A stretch of 64,000 nt of DNA from Phycomyces blakesleeanus NRRL 1555(-) (Eukaryota; Mucoromycota; Mucoromycetes; Mucorales; Phycomycetaceae). The DNA lies in assembly GCF_001638985.1 (NCBI RefSeq), contig NW_017265140.1:868001-932000 (forward strand), read 5' to 3'. Below, in pieces: positions 54,732 through 64,000 of the stretch. The notes beneath the pieces were generated by a model. That model was not told the DNA's origin, did not search any database, and worked only from the letters and a program-made list of their open reading frames with translations. Each line of letters begins with the position of its first letter. Positions within the stretch are counted from its first letter, which is position 1. A program made the translations under genes and the position numbers.

Positions 54732-55653
54732 TTACGCTGACTTTTCAATCTATTTTTAATAAAAAAAAACAAAAGTCAATCTCCAAAATAGAGCCAACAA
54801 CAATAGCAAAAAAAAAGGGCCAAAATGCCTTTTTTGTTTTCCTTACTGGTAAGAATAACTTGAATTCTGCTGGAAGCTTCTCTTCACCATAGAGACGATC
54901 GGTGAAATAGATCCTTCGTATCCGGCAATTAGCATGTACAGTCACTCGTGCAGTTTCGACATAGTGAGTACCATAAGCACGTCGAACATAATCTGCCAAA
55001 TCAAATACGATTTGGTTCCACCCCGGGTCAAGCCGCATCGGCATTGTTGTAATAAATGGTTTTACACGTGTAGTGGTCTATGCTGAGTACAATTAGTCAA
55101 AAATTTCTTTTTCTTTATATATACATAATAGCAGTAATATCTTACTTGATAATTAGAAGCACGGAATCTTCGTTTTTCTCCCTTGTCATCAACAACTTCC
55201 ACTTCAAATGAAAAATATTTATTCATGTTCTTGACAAGCAATACTATCAATGGCAACTTGATTCCAAGTGTACGGTTTAGGTGAGAAGGACAGGTGATAT
55301 ATGTGTCGGATAGATTGGGAGACAACAGCTCAATAACAGACGAGCTAATCATGTCATCCGTAACATGCACAATATGAGATGGCTTTGTGTCTTCATTATC
55401 ATTCGAGTCATTTGTAGGTAGGTGTGTAGCCCATAATTGAAGAGGTTCACTCCTATAAGATAAAATTATATTATATTATATTATTTATTTATTGGTTCAT
55501 TCTGTTTTTATTATTATTGTTGGGAGTTTATGTACTTACCCCAAGCTATACAAAATAGACAGGAATCCTGACTATATTTTTGATAATGTAAGTGAGATGT
55601 CTCATTCTACAGTGATTGTAAATTGTGAGTACCTGAAATGTGTTTTTGAACAT
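54732..55653 (-). CDS. CFAP20: CFAP20/Bug22 family protein
   Basis: Five exons: complement(join(54732..54749, 54847..55077, 55146..55452, 55540..55571, 55633..55653)), 202 residues (animal CFAP20 is about 193). It starts MFKNTFQ, then [82 protein letters not shown] and [10 protein letters not shown], the conserved core of this highly conserved beta-sandwich protein. A short acidic insertion ([10 protein letters not shown]) lies after QLWATHLP. In animals and protists CFAP20 is a structural component of ciliary doublet microtubules, with additional nuclear roles reported in cells without cilia. The final exon (IEKSA and stop) replaces the usual VQNK-type tail. Its presence in what looks like a non-flagellated fungus is notable. 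Confidence 0.92.
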
Positions 55654-56007
55654 AAAGCTCAAGTCAGAGCAAATAAACAAACAAGAGAAAGAAAGAGTGT
55701 GTGTATATGAAAGAGAATGTAGGATTCTGCACTTCACTAATGCTTGTCTTTTTTTTTTAATTTTTCAACCAAAAAAAAAAAGCCACAGTGAATACATATA
55801 TGTGTGTGTCTGTGTGTGCATTTCTACTCTATAATTTATGCAACAAAAATTCCAATAGAATCATAATCCATTCACTTTATTCATAAATATATATATATAC
55901 TTGGATCGATCTGATAAGCTTAATTTCTTTGCCTTTATTTTTCTTTGGTATTGTGATTCTGTTTTTTAAGTGTTTTTTATTTATATTCATATTTATATTT
56001 ATATTTA
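55654..56007. other. spacer between CFAP20 and Bet1
   Basis: No gene is seen. This 354-bp stretch is AT-rich with poly-A and GTGTGT runs and must serve as both the Bet1 3'UTR and the CFAP20 promoter (both genes are on the minus strand). Confidence 0.5.
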
Positions 56008-56842
56008 TTATCGAAAGAATGAATAGTAAAATACAATGACCACCAGTACAATAAATAGGATCAGATAACATGTAGTTACCCCAGATTCCTTGGCTGCCAT
56101 CTTCTTGAACCCACTCATAGTTTTACCCAGATACGATCCAGTATTGGAAAATTGATCATTCTATACAAAACCAATAGAAGAAATAAAAAGATTAAATTTA
56201 CTTTGTACCTTGTTTGTCCAAAAAGTATCATTTTATTGTTCTTTTTTATTTTTACCATGGTATCTAAGAGTGTATTTCCAGACCGAATTTCATCGCCAAT
56301 CTTTCCAGTTATCTATATATCGTTGACATAATTTCATAAGTATAGATTCTCAAATACACAAAATACTATGTGCATCGTTTTCTTCTTCTTCTTCTTCTTC
56401 TATATCAATCTCTTCACTCTATCAATAGTAGTAATAATCATTTACATTTTTCAACATCTGAACTTTAGCCGAGAGACCGGTTATTCGATCATCATTCTGA
56501 CTTTCCATAAACTCTAGATCCCCATCATCAATCTTAATCTTTGTCGATCGTCCAATGTTACTACTACTCTCTCCATTCGACTCGTTTTGTTGGTTGTAGT
56601 ATGACGGACTTCTAGAGCCGCCATCTCCTAAAAGCGCATTTCGATTGTGTAGATTCTGATAGGATCTGCCAAAAACCTTTTTTTCATCAGAAGCTAAAAT
56701 ACCATAAGAAATAAAAGCACAAAGAAGCAAAAAAAAAAAAGGAAGAGGAATAGGAATAGGAATAGGAATATTTTTTTATTTTTTTTTTAATTTAATTTAA
56801 AAATCATCACCTCACACTTCCTGACCCAAATTGCCTTGACAT
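56008..56842 (-). CDS. BET1: SNARE protein Bet1
   Basis: Four exons: complement(join(56008..56160, 56256..56312, 56446..56665, 56811..56842)), 153 residues. A Ser/Asn-rich N-terminus (MSRQFGSGSVRSYQNLHNRNALLGDGG) precedes the Qc-SNARE motif at about residues 67-128, including MESQNDDRITGLSAKVQML, KITGKIGDEIRSGN and LLDTMNDQFSNTGSYLGKTM. A single C-terminal membrane anchor follows, CYLILFIVLVVIVFYYSFF, with only an Arg after it, so the protein is tail-anchored. Bet1 acts in ER-to-Golgi vesicle fusion with Sed5, Bos1 and Ykt6 or Sec22. The first junction (AG|GTGATG to TTTGGCAG|A) was chosen because it is the only in-frame one with good signals; an alternative donor 5 nt upstream with a different acceptor would add VFG. 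The start is the first ATG, in A-rich context. Confidence 0.88.
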
Positions 56843-57187
56843 TTTTATAATTTTATATATAAAGATAGAGTGATAGTGAGTGAGGGGTAGGATGGAGAGA
56901 GGAAGAGAAAAAGAGAGGGGCGGAAAGAAAAGAATGGCAAAGAAGTACAATGAGCCAATCAAATGCCTTAAATAAACTTGGACGTCACAAAATAGATGCT
57001 TTGACCGGGCTTTTAATATGTTTTTAAGAAATAAAAAACTATTCGAGTTACACCAAAAGCCTGATTCAGTTTTTGCTATAATCTTGTTTTATTTTTTTTA
57101 AAGTATTAAAATTATTATTATTATTATTATTTATACTTCCCTCTCTCTCTCTCTTTCTTACTCATTCTTAACAAAACCTAACTTCTC
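56843..57187. promoter_or_regulatory. bidirectional promoter of BET1 and PRPS genes
   Basis: Only 345 bp separate the two divergent start codons. The space contains a CCAAT element (GAGCCAATCAAA near 56954), a GGACGTCA CRE-like core at 56981-56988, a GA-rich tract next to Bet1 and an ATT run plus CT-rich tract just before the PRPS ATG. Sharing of elements by both genes is inferred from the short distance. Confidence 0.5.
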
Positions 57188-58954
57188 ATGCGTAATCTCG
57201 TTGTTTTTGCAGGCTCTTCTCATCCAGCCCTTGGAGAGGAGATATGTAGACGCTTAGGAATCGAACCTGGAAAGTCTTCTCTTGAAAAATTTAGTAACAA
57301 TGAAACCAAAGTGGAGCTTTATGAGTCTGTAAGAGAACAGGACGTCTATATTGTGCAGTCTGGATGTGGCCACGTCAACGATAATTTTATGGAATTGATG
57401 ATTATGCTTCAAGCATGCAAAACTGCTTCTGCCAAAAAGGTTACTGCTGGTAAAAGAAAAGAAAAGCAATATATAAAAATATATATAAAAAAAGAGAGAT
57501 AGATAGACAGATAAAAAAAAAAGATATTACAAAGCAAACTTAACAAATCATAAAACAAGTCAAAAAGAAAACCTTACTGAGATATATTTTATATATTGAA
57601 TAGTCATTCCTTTCTTTCCTTACTCAAGACAACCTGATGTTCCTTACAAGAGATCCGGTGCACCATTGACTCGCGCACCTCCCTTGACCGTACCATCAAG
57701 CCCTCGAACAATTCCGTCTAGTCCAAGCACGATCCCTACTACACCTCTGACCGAAGTGGATGAAAATCCTTTCAATGCCGTTGCACTCTCAAGACTTTCT
57801 AACGAAATGGAACGCATCGCAGTTGGACAACAGATCAACCGTCTCAGGGGACCTCCTCTCCCCCTCCCTCCTGCTCCTCCGTTTCAACAAGCCAGTCATG
57901 GTTTAGCAGGTCCAGGATATCAAGCTGGGTATCGTCAATGGGTTGCTAGATCAGGTACTCTTGTAGCCGAACTTTTAGAATGTGCTGGAGCAGATCATGT
58001 CATTACAATGGATTTACATGACCCACAGGTAAACAAATATAACAATTAGATTATTTTATTTTATTTTTTATTTTGGATAGTATCAGGCTGTTGTAATATA
58101 ATTTATTCAAGTGTGATCGACAAGGTCCAATTAGATGTATTTTATTTCAAATGAATAAATGAATAATAACAGTATTGCTATTGCTATTGCTATTGTAGTT
58201 TCAAGGATTCTTTGATTGTCCTGTAGATAATCTATCATCATTGCCTATGATGATGCGCCACATAGAACAAAAGATTCCAAATTTCCAGGACGCAGTTATT
58301 GTCTCGCCTGACGCAGGTGGTGCAAAGAGGTATAAAAAAAACCCAAGATAAGCTTTTTTTTGTCTATATGTATATATTAAATATATATATATATAATTTT
58401 CATTATCTATATAATTATTTATATTATTATCTATATTTCACAAAATTGTCTTATATATATATATGTGTGTGTACGTATATTTATTTACTAATTTATTTGC
58501 TTTAAAAATATGTAGAGCTACTTCGATTGCAGAAAAGATGCGTATGGACTTTGCCCTGATTCACAAGGAACGAAGATCTCCAGACAAGCCTCTCAAACCT
58601 GACCTGATGTTGGTCGGCGATGTGAAGAACAAGGTGTGCATTCTGATCGATGATATTGCCGATACTTCATTTACTATCACCAAGGCAGCCAAGTTGCTGC
58701 ACGAAAAGGGTGCCACCAAGATCTATGCCCTTATCACTCATGCCATTCTAAGCGGCGACGCAGTGGAGCGGATTCAGAAAAGCTATCTTGATGCTGTGAT
58801 TGTGAGCAATTCGGTGCCCCAGGCTGAACACACCAAGAAATGTAGCAAGATTCAAACATTTAGTGTAGCTGCCATTTTTGCAGAAGCAGTCCGTCGTACA
58901 CACAATGGTGAAAGTGTTAGCATGCTGTTTGACTCTAATTATGACTTTGTTTAA
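57188..58954 (+). CDS. ribose-phosphate pyrophosphokinase (PRPP synthetase) subunit with large insertion
   Basis: Model: join(57188..57449, 57604..58028, 58199..58329, 58516..58954), 418 residues against about 320 for standard enzymes. PRPP synthetase makes phosphoribosyl pyrophosphate from ribose-5-phosphate and ATP for nucleotide, His and Trp synthesis. Conserved: [81 protein letters not shown], and the PRPP loop region [11 protein letters not shown] (about 317-326). Between KRSGAP and [11 protein letters not shown] (about residues 108-201) sits a Pro/Ser/Thr-rich insertion of roughly 90 residues ([18 protein letters not shown]). Yeast Prs1 and Prs5 also carry non-homologous insertions. The DTSFT loop deviates from the usual DTCGT, so this may be a regulatory or assembly subunit rather than the main catalyst. 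Confidence 0.88.
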
Positions 58955-59238
58955 AAAGAAAGAAAAAAAAGATAAAGAAAAGAAACCAAAAAGAAAAAGA
59001 AATTACATATACATATACACACACAAATACACAAGTACCCAAGTACGCAAATAAATACATACATACATACACGCACGCATTAACTCACGCACTCACGCAA
59101 ACGCAAACTTAAACGCACACACGCACACACACGTACACGCATACTACGCACACTACGTATACAAAGACGATACATATAGAATGAGCAAAGATAAAGAAGA
59201 AGAAGAAATAGAGAATATTCTTATTTTTATTGTTATTT

Positions 59239-60579
59239 TTAAACAGTTGGGTGCCATTCATATTGACCATGAGTTTTCCAGATTTTTATAGAATTATCAA
59301 TAGTCAAATCTTGGTCTTCATCAGATCCCACAGTGAATTTTCTTTGACCTGAAGTAGTAGCTATGACAGGATAGACAGGGTTAAAGGAAGCTGATGTGGT
59401 GATATCTATAAAAAAAATATTAAAATGAACAATGAAAAATGAAAAATAAAAATTGGCATTTAGTATTTAGCATTTCGTTTGTGGACTTTATTTACCATCG
59501 TGAGCATGCATTGATCTCTGCAGACGCTGTTTGGAATCCTCGTCCCGTTCTTCTCCAGTCAAACAATCATAGAACAAAGCATTTCCATTCTATTCATAAG
59601 AAAATACATAAATCATAATTATTTGCTGTTGTTCATAAAATTATATATATATGTATGTATAGTGTGCTTAGCTGTTTATTTTACCTTGTCTCCAGTAATC
59701 AACACTTTGCCCGTAGAGTTGATATCAAACGAGATCCTTTGGTTGGTTTTTCCAGGTCGATTGAGCTCATACAATACGTTGGTTGTGTTGCGGATATCCC
59801 AACACATTATAGAATCTGCTTGACGAGAAGCAGTAAAGAGTACATTTCCGTTTGGAGAAAACTTGACCTATTTTATCATAAGCCCACCGTACACAGTTTT
59901 ATTAAAGAATATATTATATATTATTGTCAAACAAAAGGATCATTGAGAATCTTACCTGAGTCACTCCTCCCTCAATTCCAGATAGCTTCAGGCACATTTC
60001 ATTGTTTGTCTCATCATAAATTCCCACTGTTTTACTATACGAACCAGCCGCATAGAGACCCGCATAGTCAGGACTAAAATCCAAGCATGAAATGATACCT
60101 ACAAGTAAACATAAAATTAAATAAGTAGAAAATAAAAATGATATTAGCATTATTATTACTCTTAAAGATATGAAAGTTTGGTAGATCTGAATTTGATTTA
60201 CACATCGTAAACTGCACCTTTTTGTCCTTTTTTGCTTCTTCGTTTAGGTGTGGTTGGAATCTTTTGAGACTCTTGACCGGGTCGTTGGACATCAAAAACT
60301 TCGATCATATTTTCATATCCGCAGTATATCCTATTTTTTATTTTTTTTTTTATTTTTTAATAAAACAAAATTAAAATAAGTAATCATTATAAAGTTTAGA
60401 CTTGAATATTAGTATTATTATTTATTTCTCGAATTATGATTTACTTTGAACCTTCAAGGTTAAATCTGACTACATTTGGACCTATGAATCTTTCTCGGTG
60501 ATCAATTACACAATAAGATGCGCGTACCTAAGAGAAACAAATAAGATGGATTTACAGGTATTAGAATAAAGCTAATACA

Positions 60580-60622
<43 letters not shown>

Positions 60623-61762
60623 CTTTTCTTACGGTTTTTGTTGTAACATCCCACAGTCTAACAGGGTGGTCCCGTACAGATGTCAAGAAGCAAAATGTGG
60701 CAGGATCTAAATAAATATAAACCCCAAATTATTGGCTGTTAGTGTTGCAAATAATAAAGAAATAATCTATATTATAGGTTCTTCTTTTAATAGAGCTTAC
60801 CTTGAGAACTCATTGTAGGGAACCATGCAAAATCGTAGATTGTTTCTCCTTCTCTTACACCCAGGACAGGTTCTAGATCAATTGGAGATTCTTTGTACAA
60901 CAGAATTTTATACATTAGAGTTGTGTATATACAGGTTTGAGTTACAAACTAATTATATTAATTATTATTAATATTCTCTTACCTGTTTCTTCATATACAT
61001 TCTGAGGCCTTGATTATTATTATTATTAATATTTTTAAGTAAGTAAGGTTTTTGCAAGTATCACAAAAAAGAGACAGGCTTTTGTTTTGGATTAAATTGG
61101 CTTACAGATTAAACAATCTGATAATATCATCTTCAGAGTTTGATAATAAACAGGTTCCATCTGGAGACCTACAGGTTATAGTTTACAGATTACAAATTAC
61201 AAATTACATATAAAGATGCAAATGTATGTATGTATATATTAAATAGAAATGATAATAAGGTAAACAAGTAAGTAATTAGATTATTCATTATGTCAACAAT
61301 AGTAATAAATAAATAAAAGGGTTACCATTTTGCATTGCGAAAGAAATTATTCACACCAGGCATATTTTGTTTTTCGATGTCCTGTTGGACAAGATAGCTC
61401 TCTGCCTCCAATGTCTGTTTGACACTTGTATTATATCTGTCAAACGTGCTTGACAACAAAGTACACGGAACACTTGGGTCATGTTCAAACACACTGTACC
61501 CAGTATATTCCTGTGTTTCTTGGGTTTCTTGGGTTTCCAGAATCTCTGTTATCTCTCCTGATGTCTGTGTGGTATTTATTTCAGTCATGAGGGTGTCTGT
61601 AGTGATCTCAAGTGTCATGAGACTAGATGAATCACTTGTTGCTGTTGTTTGTGCTACTGGTAGATCGGCCATTGTCACAGTGTCGATTATTAGAGTAGGA
61701 TCAAGAGGCTGTAGGTCATTTGTGATCTGTGCGATTGTAGATTGTTGGTCGTCTATATTCAT
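59239..61762 (-). CDS. WRAP53: WRAP53/TCAB1-like WD40 protein (telomerase and Cajal-body RNP factor)
   Basis: Eleven exons: complement(join(59239..59405, 59496..59589, 59685..59867, 59956..60098, 60218..60330, 60445..60527, 60633..60706, 60801..60890, 60983..61008, 61106..61168, 61326..61762)), 490 residues. An acidic, Thr/Glu-rich N-terminus (ETQETQETQE) precedes a WD40 propeller. WRAP53-specific features are visible in order: NFFRNAKWSPDGTCLLSNSEDDIIRLFNLP, GETIYDFAWFP, VRDHPVRLWDV, YCVIDHRERFIGPN, KKGQKGIISCLDFSPDYAGLYAAGSYSK, GGVTQVKFSPNG, SIMCWDIRN and ATTSGQRKF. In animals the protein binds CAB-box small RNAs and telomerase RNA and helps assemble telomerase; the fungal role here is inferred. 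The donor after KKGQK is GTGCAG, picked because it alone restores the conserved KGIISC. The last blade ends WHPTV. A 26-nt micro-exon encodes PQNVYEET. Confidence 0.9.
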
Positions 61763-62740
61763 TGATCTAGATTCGATGTTCAAGTATATACACACACATA
61801 AATCTATATCTATATATAAAAATAAAATAATTATTATTATAATAAATAAAAATTAGTTTTATATATATATATAATTAATTAATTAATTAATTGATCAAAA
61901 TTGATCAAAATTAATTTAAAATCATATAAAATATATGTATTTTGATAGATATATAGATATATTTTGATATCAAATGTACTATGTGTTCTTTATGTAAATT
62001 CAACTTCTTTATCATAATTATTGATAAAATATAGATGGAATTGCCAGTACTGAGTTTTTTTTTTATATAAATTACCTTTGTGCTTCTGTTATGTGGCTGA
62101 CCTTGTGTCTTTAAAATATATTTATTTATTTATTATTTTGTTCTCCTTTCCTACTCTGTTTCATTATGTGTGGCATATGTATATATGTATTTTAACTATA
62201 ATTGTTGTGTAGTACCTTTGTTTTATGTATGTATACATTCATTAACATCTCACTCACTCATATGTACATACTTATGTACATTACTACAGAGTTATATTCA
62301 TTTAGTATTTGCTCGTGGAGTCTTGCTAAAACAAAATCATAAAATCCTTTTGTCCAGACATGGACTCCTTTTAGTCTTAAAAGTACCTTATTAATGGTCT
62401 TGTTTAATTTATTATTATTACTATTATCATTTCAAAAGCTGGATATTAACACTACTTCTAATACCAGCAGTATTGTAATCATTATATTATATATACATAT
62501 ACATACATATACATATGCAACTAAAGAAACACAAAAACTATCGGATCTCTATAGCTCCCTTTCTATCATACCAAGACTTTTTTTTTGTCATGCGACATGG
62601 CTGTGGAGAATTGTACACCCATTTAATGTCTTGTGTTTCAAAATAAAATAAAATATAACTGTGACTCCAAGTATTGAGCACCTATTAAACTATGTTTCAC
62701 CAATATTTTTAAATAATATAATATAATATAATATCAAGCC

Positions 62741-62762
62741 AGATCAGATCAGATCAGATCAA
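62741..62762. repeat. (GATCA)n pentanucleotide repeat
   Basis: Four tandem AGATC/GATCA units lie in the WRAP53 upstream region. This is a simple repeat without evident function. Confidence 0.8.
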
Positions 62763-62910
62763 GACAAAAAATAGTAGTATTAATAGTAGAACTGCCTTTG
62801 CTTAAAGTAAAGAAGAAAGGCCAAATACAAACAAGCTTATAGAAAATTTCTTAAGCAAAGGTCTAATAAAGTAAGTAGAGAAAGATAAATTTACAAAAAA
62901 GAGTAATGAA

Positions 62911-62925
62911 TTACGCGTGACGTAA
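62911..62925. promoter_or_regulatory. TTACG...CGTAA element with ACGCGT and TGACGTAA cores
   Basis: The 15-mer TTACGCGTGACGTAA has inverted TTACG/CGTAA ends. It contains an MCB-like ACGCGT and a bZIP-like TGACGTAA core, 287 bp upstream of the tail-anchored protein ATG. Binding by MBF-like or CREB/ATF-like factors is inferred from the motif only. Confidence 0.35.
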
Positions 62926-63211
62926 ATCAGGTTCTTCATGCTCTATCTTTTTTTTTGCATGTGGTGCCGCGTGCTTCCTATTCCCTCCCTTTTCGAGATC
63001 ATGCCGGCACCTTGCAATGTTTCTCTCTCTCTCTCTCTCTTTTTTTCTCTGTCTTTCACTTTTCCCTTATTTCCTGTCTGACTTTTAAAATCAGTTAACC
63101 TTGTTCTTCTTACTCCAAACTTTTTTTTCTTCAAATTATTTCTTTCTCTCTTTTTCTCTCTCTCTCCATTTCTTTCTTTTCTTTTCTTTTCTTTACAATC
63201 TCTACATCATC

Positions 63212-63967
63212 ATGCTGACTGCTCGGTGGGAACCTACCGTTTTCTTCTCCAGAGAGCGTTCTCCATCTCCACTCAGATTCCGTCGCGCACGAAAGATCAA
63301 TCGCATCAAGCAAAGCAACAACAACAACAACAACATTAATAATAATAATAATAATAACGATGACTACTGCTCAGACATGATGATGATGAATCATGACATT
63401 GCACGCTCTTACCGGCCATCATCCGATCGTTCAGTAGATCAAGAAAGTAGCGATGAATTTGGACGAGTGGATAATATCAGTAACAGCTATAACAGTAGTG
63501 GTGGTAATGAAATTCATCCCAGAGACAGGTTTATTGACCTGGCCCAGGCTGCACTTGAAGAGGCGATTTTGGAAGAAGATCAAAAAGGAGGAGTTTTACG
63601 AGAAGTGATCGAAGCCTTGATTGCCAAAACAGGTGCGCCTCTTATGGTCAAGGTGCTTTCGGAGCAATTACGGAGTCAGGAAGTCATCGAACGACTGGCC
63701 GAGAGTCATGCAGAACAACAACGACGCATGAGTGAATCTACTACCCCTGGTGTAAAGGGCGACATCACAACAACAACTCTCAAGGAACCGCATCAGAAAG
63801 ATGATGTGATTGTCCCACTGCCGAGATACGCACACAGTGACTCTACTCTGCTGCTTGTATCTGAATATATGTGGAGGCTATTCCGCCTTCTCTTGCTGGC
63901 AAGTCTGGTTGGTTTGGTCTGTCATTTGATGAGTGCAAAACCCTATCGAGATCTCATCGTACTTTAA
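63212..63967 (+). CDS. predicted tail-anchored protein of unknown function
   Basis: One exon, 251 residues, from the ATG at 63212 after a long CT-rich leader (typical of fungal promoters) to TAA at 63965-63967. A basic N-terminus (RERSPSPLRFRRARKINRIK) is followed by two Asn runs (encoded by AAC and AAT repeats at about 63317-63357) and a disordered Ser/Asp region. A helical, acidic segment follows (about residues 108-175: RFIDLAQAALEEAILEEDQK, VLREVIEALIAKTGAPLMVK, LSEQLRSQEVIERLAE). Near the end is a hydrophobic helix, LFRLLLLASLVGLVCHLM, then a short tail AKPYRDLIVL. This topology predicts a C-terminal membrane anchor in the ER, mitochondrial outer or peroxisomal membrane with the bulk of the protein in the cytosol. 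No family is recognised. Confidence 0.7.
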   Translation: MLTARWEPTVFFSRERSPSPLRFRRARKINRIKQSNNNNNNINNNNNNNDDYCSDMMMMNHDIARSYRPSSDRSVDQESSDEFGRVDNISNSYNSSGGNEIHPRDRFIDLAQAALEEAILEEDQKGGVLREVIEALIAKTGAPLMVKVLSEQLRSQEVIERLAESHAEQQRRMSESTTPGVKGDITTTTLKEPHQKDDVIVPLPRYAHSDSTLLLVSEYMWRLFRLLLLASLVGLVCHLMSAKPYRDLIVL

Positions 63968-64000
63968 AAAAGAAGAAGAATATATAATATATATATAAAA

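Larger units (their letters stand above)
61763..63211. other. divergent intergenic region upstream of WRAP53 and the tail-anchored gene
   Basis: AT-rich with TA, TAAT and GATCA repeats (62740-62762). Two short plus-strand open frames at 62170-62651 have AT-driven composition, and I do not call them genes. Near the right end are TTACGCGTGACGTAA (62911-62925), which combines an ACGCGT box and a TGACGTAA core, and a long CT-rich tract just before the next ATG. Confidence 0.5.

Noticed and set aside
62170..62651. two adjacent plus-strand open frames
   Set aside because: AT-driven, without homology or splice signals, lying in the presumed promoter region.

Overview
This window looks like nuclear DNA of a filamentous early-diverging fungus, most likely Mucoromycota (a Mucorales or Phycomyces-like genome is my best guess; nothing here proves the species). 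The reasons are short GT-AG introns (mostly 50-230 nt) in almost every gene, AT-rich intergenic DNA full of simple repeats, and a gene set (PARN, WRAP53/TCAB1, CFAP20/Bug22, ISWI, Nup188, a WGR-type PARP) typical of a fungus that kept many animal-like genes lost from yeasts. Gene models below were spliced by eye. Every internal junction quoted keeps the reading frame and uses GT-AG, except one GC-AG intron.

Layout. 1-6.4 kb: a partial acidic protein running off the left edge, then a minus-strand single-zinc-finger protein with a huge Gln/His tract. 6.4-11.2 kb: a long gene-poor stretch holding a tandem array of RFX/X-box-like half-sites. 11.2-12.2 kb: a MYB/SANT-like DNA-binding protein. 13-13.6 kb: a small acidic protein with an unresolved 5' end. 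15-21.3 kb (minus): nucleoporin Nup188. 22.7-25.1 kb: PARN deadenylase. 25.6-36.4 kb: a 28-exon gene for a predicted 2,882-residue ankyrin-WGR-PARP protein with a C-terminal PBZ-like finger. 36.4-38.9 kb: gene-poor DNA with coding-like relics. 38.9-42.6 kb: a quinone oxidoreductase and an HSF-type transcription factor. 42.6-45.9 kb: no gene seen. 45.9-51.2 kb: ISWI remodeller. 51.9-56.8 kb (minus): Rab5, CFAP20 and the SNARE Bet1. 57.2-59.0 kb: a PRPP-synthetase subunit divergent from Bet1. 59.2-61.8 kb (minus): WRAP53. 63.2-64.0 kb: a tail-anchored protein of unknown role.

How the genes relate. There is no operon-like logic. Several products nevertheless act on chromatin, DNA damage signalling or RNA processing (PARP, PARN, ISWI, WRAP53, HSF), and a second group on membrane traffic (Rab5, Bet1). 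The most striking element is the giant PARP. It joins a tankyrase-like ankyrin platform of 30 or more repeats to a PARP1-like WGR, helical and catalytic module, and ends with a possible poly(ADP-ribose)-reading zinc finger. Its promoter carries a perfect 16-bp X-box palindrome, the type of site bound by RFX/Crt1 DNA-damage regulators.
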